Origin: Emticicia sp. BO119
GTDB taxonomy: Bacteria; Bacteroidota; Bacteroidia; Cytophagales; Spirosomataceae
Direction of reading: 5' to 3'
Assembly (NCBI RefSeq): GCF_013912375.1
Contig: NZ_JACETV010000001.1
Span: forward strand, 310,001-374,000
DNA length: 64,000 nucleotides
In this document: positions 61,661-64,000 of the stretch, piece after piece
Layout of the letters: each line of letters opens with the position of its first letter
How positions within the stretch are numbered: the first letter of the stretch is position 1
The notes under the pieces: model-generated
What the model was told of the DNA's origin: nothing
Databases searched by the model: none
Seen by the model: the letters and a program-made list of their open reading frames with translations, nothing else
Position numbers and translations under genes: made by a program

Positions 61661-62323
61661 ATGCAAAACCTTGCGCAATATATAGACCATACTTTATTGA
61701 AACCTACAGCTACTGAAATGGATTTTCGTAAACTATGTGAGGAGATATATCAGCACGGTTTTTATGCGGCTAGTGTACCCCCGAATTATGTAAGTTTTGT
61801 AAAAGATATCTTAGTTTACAGTCAGGCAAAAGTGTGTTCAGTAGTAGGGTTTCCTTTAGGCTACCAGACCACCAGTACAAAATTGGCAGAGGCACAAAAC
61901 GCAATAGCTGATGGAGCACATGAGTTAGATATGGTAATGAACATCAATGCTTTTAAATCAATGGCTTATCTGACCGTAAAGCAGGAAATTCAAAAACTAT
62001 CTGAGCTGGCACATAGTAAAGAAGTCTTGCTAAAAGTAATTATTGAAACCGCCTATTTAGACAATTTTGATCTGAGCATTGCCTGTGAGATTTGTGAAGA
62101 AGCAGGAGCAGATTTTGTAAAGACATCTACTGGTTTTGCGCCCAAAGGAGCAGATATAGAGCAGGTAAAGCAAATTCGGAATAACTTACCGACCTCGATA
62201 AAAATAAAAGCATCGGGTGGCATTCAGACTTATGAACAAGCGATAGCTTTTATAGAAGCAGGTGCAGAGCGTTTGGGTACTTCATCAGGTGTTGCTATTT
62301 TGAAAGGAGATGCAAATAGATAG
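61661..62323 (+). CDS. deoC: Deoxyribose-phosphate aldolase
   Basis: 220 residues, full length. The N-terminal IDHTLLKPTAT, central VCSVVGFPLGYQ, the Lys in LLKVIIETAYL and the Schiff-base Lys in FVKTSTGFAPKGA are all there, as is IKASGGIQTYEQA. It splits deoxyribose 5-phosphate into glyceraldehyde 3-phosphate and acetaldehyde. Confidence 0.95.
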   Translation: MQNLAQYIDHTLLKPTATEMDFRKLCEEIYQHGFYAASVPPNYVSFVKDILVYSQAKVCSVVGFPLGYQTTSTKLAEAQNAIADGAHELDMVMNINAFKSMAYLTVKQEIQKLSELAHSKEVLLKVIIETAYLDNFDLSIACEICEEAGADFVKTSTGFAPKGADIEQVKQIRNNLPTSIKIKASGGIQTYEQAIAFIEAGAERLGTSSGVAILKGDANR

Positions 62324-62448
62324 ATATTAAAAAAGGAAACGATTCTGTCTCCTCTAAGCTGACACCTTGCAATAGTTTCTGGCCAGAAGAAGTCAAACTA
62401 TTCGGTGCCTGAGAATGGTAAAAGACCCAAATAATTCCGGAAAAATAC

Positions 62449-63381
62449 TTACTTCACGGGTAAATGCACCTCTGCCATCATACATCTGGCAGAACCACCT
62501 CCACAAGCTTCAATAATATCTAAATCGAAATGTAATAAATCTGCATACTCGCTTAATTGATTTTTTTGATCTTGAGTTAGGGATTCATAAGCACTGGTCG
62601 ACATCACCAAAATACGGTGTTCTTTCTCATTATTCACCATAAGCATATTCCCTGCAAAGGCATTCATCTGCTCCAGACTTATTTCAATAATGGTTTTACC
62701 AGTACTTTCCAGACTTTCTTTTACCATCAGTCTTTCGTCAAGGTCTTTAATTGATTGAAGGCAAACTACGGCAAAAATATCGCCTATACACATCATTACA
62801 TTGGTATGATAAACCTCCTTATCATTTGCATCTACCGCACTGAACTTCACAATCTTGTAACCATTCATTTGTTTTTCCCAGGCTTCCAACACTTCTTCAT
62901 TAGTACGGGGCGAAAGGCAAGCATAGGCAATGCGGTGCATGCGGTCAAGTACAAGGCTTCCCGTTCCCTCCAGGAACTTGTTTTCATCTTCAAAAGCAGT
63001 CAGATCAATGATAGTCTCAACATGAAAATTCTTTCTCAGATCTTCAATAATATCAGATCTGCGTTCCAGACGACGGTTTCCCGCTTGCATAGGGTATAGA
63101 CAAACCTTACCACTATGGTGAAACGAAACCCAGTTATTCGGGAAAATGCTATCTGGCGTATAAGGTTTTTGCGTATCATCATATACTATTACATTCACAC
63201 CAATAGTGCGCAATTGGCTTACCATTAAATCGAATTCTTTTAAAGCATTTTCTTGAGTTATTTCAATAGTTAATGCTTGAGAACCAGTATTCTGAAAGGC
63301 ATTGCTTTCGGCAGTTTGCAGATTAAATGCAAAGTTTACAGGCCGAATCATCAAGATATTTGAAGTAGTCTGAGCTTGCAT
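62449..63381 (-). CDS. ctlX: Citrulline/arginine-type amidinotransferase-fold hydrolase (CtlX)
   Basis: 310 residues of the amidinotransferase superfamily. N-terminal MIRPVNFAFN, the acidic DSIFPNNWVSFHH, a His in KEVYHTNVMM and the catalytic Cys in GGGSARCMMAEVH fit the CtlX group, which hydrolyses citrulline-type substrates. The enzyme acts in the cytoplasm. Convergent with deoC. Confidence 0.85.
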   Translation of the reverse strand: MQAQTTSNILMIRPVNFAFNLQTAESNAFQNTGSQALTIEITQENALKEFDLMVSQLRTIGVNVIVYDDTQKPYTPDSIFPNNWVSFHHSGKVCLYPMQAGNRRLERRSDIIEDLRKNFHVETIIDLTAFEDENKFLEGTGSLVLDRMHRIAYACLSPRTNEEVLEAWEKQMNGYKIVKFSAVDANDKEVYHTNVMMCIGDIFAVVCLQSIKDLDERLMVKESLESTGKTIIEISLEQMNAFAGNMLMVNNEKEHRILVMSTSAYESLTQDQKNQLSEYADLLHFDLDIIEACGGGSARCMMAEVHLPVK

Positions 63382-63561
63382 AAAGTAAGTTTTAAAATTT
63401 AGTGATTTAGTGAATGAGCGGCCAACACTATGGTGATTCAGTGATTAATAGTAATTTAAACAGTTAAGCTGAAAGATGTTTACCAAACGATGGTTAAATA
63501 AAATTGAGATTTTCTTAGACTTTTATAGTATCGCTCGTTTGCTAAATCACTTAGTACATTT

Positions 63562-64000
63562 CTACGCCTTTTCCATTTCATCTACTCTCACCCGATGACC
63601 CTCTAAGAAGAAGCGGATTCGGTTTGAGGCTGTTTCAAGTTCTTCCATTGAAGGCAGAAACACAATTCGGAAATGGTCGTTTTTAACATAATTAAAGCCT
63701 GTTCCTGAAACAACTAAAACTTTTTGTTCTGACAGTAAGTCAAAAACAAATTGCTCATCATCTTTGAACGAAAATTTCTTTAAATCTATTTTCGGAAATA
63801 AGTACAGGGCTCCTTTGGGTTTCACACAGGTTACGCCAGGTATATCTGTCATTTTATAATGAATAAGGTCACGTTGTTTACATAGCCTGCCTTCTGGCGC
63901 AACCAGATCGTTGATACTCTGATATCCTCCAAGTGCCGTCTGAATAGCATACTGCGTGGGCACATTGGCGCATAATCGCATACTGGCCAGAAGATTGAAC
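63562..64000 (-). CDS. alaA: Alanine aminotransferase, C-terminal part
   Basis: The frame runs to the window edge (FNLLASMRLCANVPTQYAI at the start), so the N-terminal part is missing. The visible ~145 residues closely match E. coli AlaA: ASMRLCANVP, ALGGYQSI, PGVTCVKPKGALYLFPKID and VVSGTGFNYV. PLP-dependent transfer from glutamate to pyruvate, cytoplasmic. The PLP-binding Lys is outside the window. Confidence 0.9.
   Translation of the reverse strand, partial: FNLLASMRLCANVPTQYAIQTALGGYQSINDLVAPEGRLCKQRDLIHYKMTDIPGVTCVKPKGALYLFPKIDLKKFSFKDDEQFVFDLLSEQKVLVVSGTGFNYVKNDHFRIVFLPSMEELETASNRIRFFLEGHRVRVDEMEKA

Noticed and set aside
1-64000. CRISPR array
   Set aside because: No series of direct repeats with unique spacers was seen; the only regular array is the 10-bp repeat at 607-656.

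Overview
The window comes from a Bacteroidota chromosome, most likely a Cytophagales/Spirosomataceae-type bacterium. This rests on Bacteroidota -7 promoter boxes (TAnnTTTG), starts without Shine-Dalgarno sites, a type IX secretion sorting tail on a decayed gene, a Bacteroidota-style integrase that lacks the first catalytic arginine, and several lineage-typical families (DUF4834, the amidinotransferase-fold hydrolase CtlX, an alginate-export porin beside a nitrate transporter). The genus is not certain.

Positions 1-41,205 look like the right-hand part of a large integrated element that ends at a tRNA-Asn gene (41,206-41,279, minus strand), with a tyrosine recombinase directly beside the tRNA 3' end. 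The left end lies outside the window. Positions 1-17,250 are a plus-strand block of about 24 small genes. Most encode proteins with one membrane span and a short basic tail. Among them are many cell-wall-cutting or cell-wall-binding domains (M23 peptidase, SH3b, two lysozyme/transglycosylase-like proteins, a permuted papain-like protein), large secreted spike-like proteins (a glycosidase-like one and a three-repeat SGNH-esterase one), and a lysis cassette (holin-like proteins, a GH19-type endolysin, overlapping spanin-like genes). No portal, terminase, tape-measure, sheath or baseplate gene is present. I read this as the virion and lysis module of a tailless, probably membrane-containing prophage; its capsid and packaging genes would lie left of position 1.

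Positions 17,250-39,430 are AT-rich accessory DNA: a lipoprotein, membrane proteins, a broken T9SS-secreted lipase, a solitary DNA polymerase III alpha subunit, a beta-solenoid membrane protein, a TIR-domain protein, a beta-propeller surface protein, and a 27.5-35.0 kb locus resembling a split version of the phage P1 DarB antirestriction protein. In that locus a papain-like/adenine-methyltransferase fusion is followed by a strawberry-notch helicase, and the two proteins carry the same basic C-terminal tag.

Positions 41,206-64,000 are ordinary chromosome. A nitrate assimilation regulon fills 41.4-58.5 kb: nirD and nirB, a NarX-like kinase with a NarL-like regulator, a siroheme-forming methyltransferase, an outer-membrane porin, narK, a nitrate reductase fused to its own flavoprotein and BFD domains, a sugar-dehydrogenase-like propeller, and a siroheme-reductase-like protein with a rubredoxin tail. 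The nitrate promoters share a palindrome TAAGTA-N4-TACTTA, and two of the leaders share G5-loop hairpins followed by a box close to GCAAACGTAGGTA. These point to a common transcriptional control and possibly a common RNA-level control that I do not recognise. The rest is housekeeping: a thioredoxin-like lipid/thiol protein, DUF4834, a histone deacetylase-like hydrolase, deoC, ctlX and the C-terminal part of alaA.
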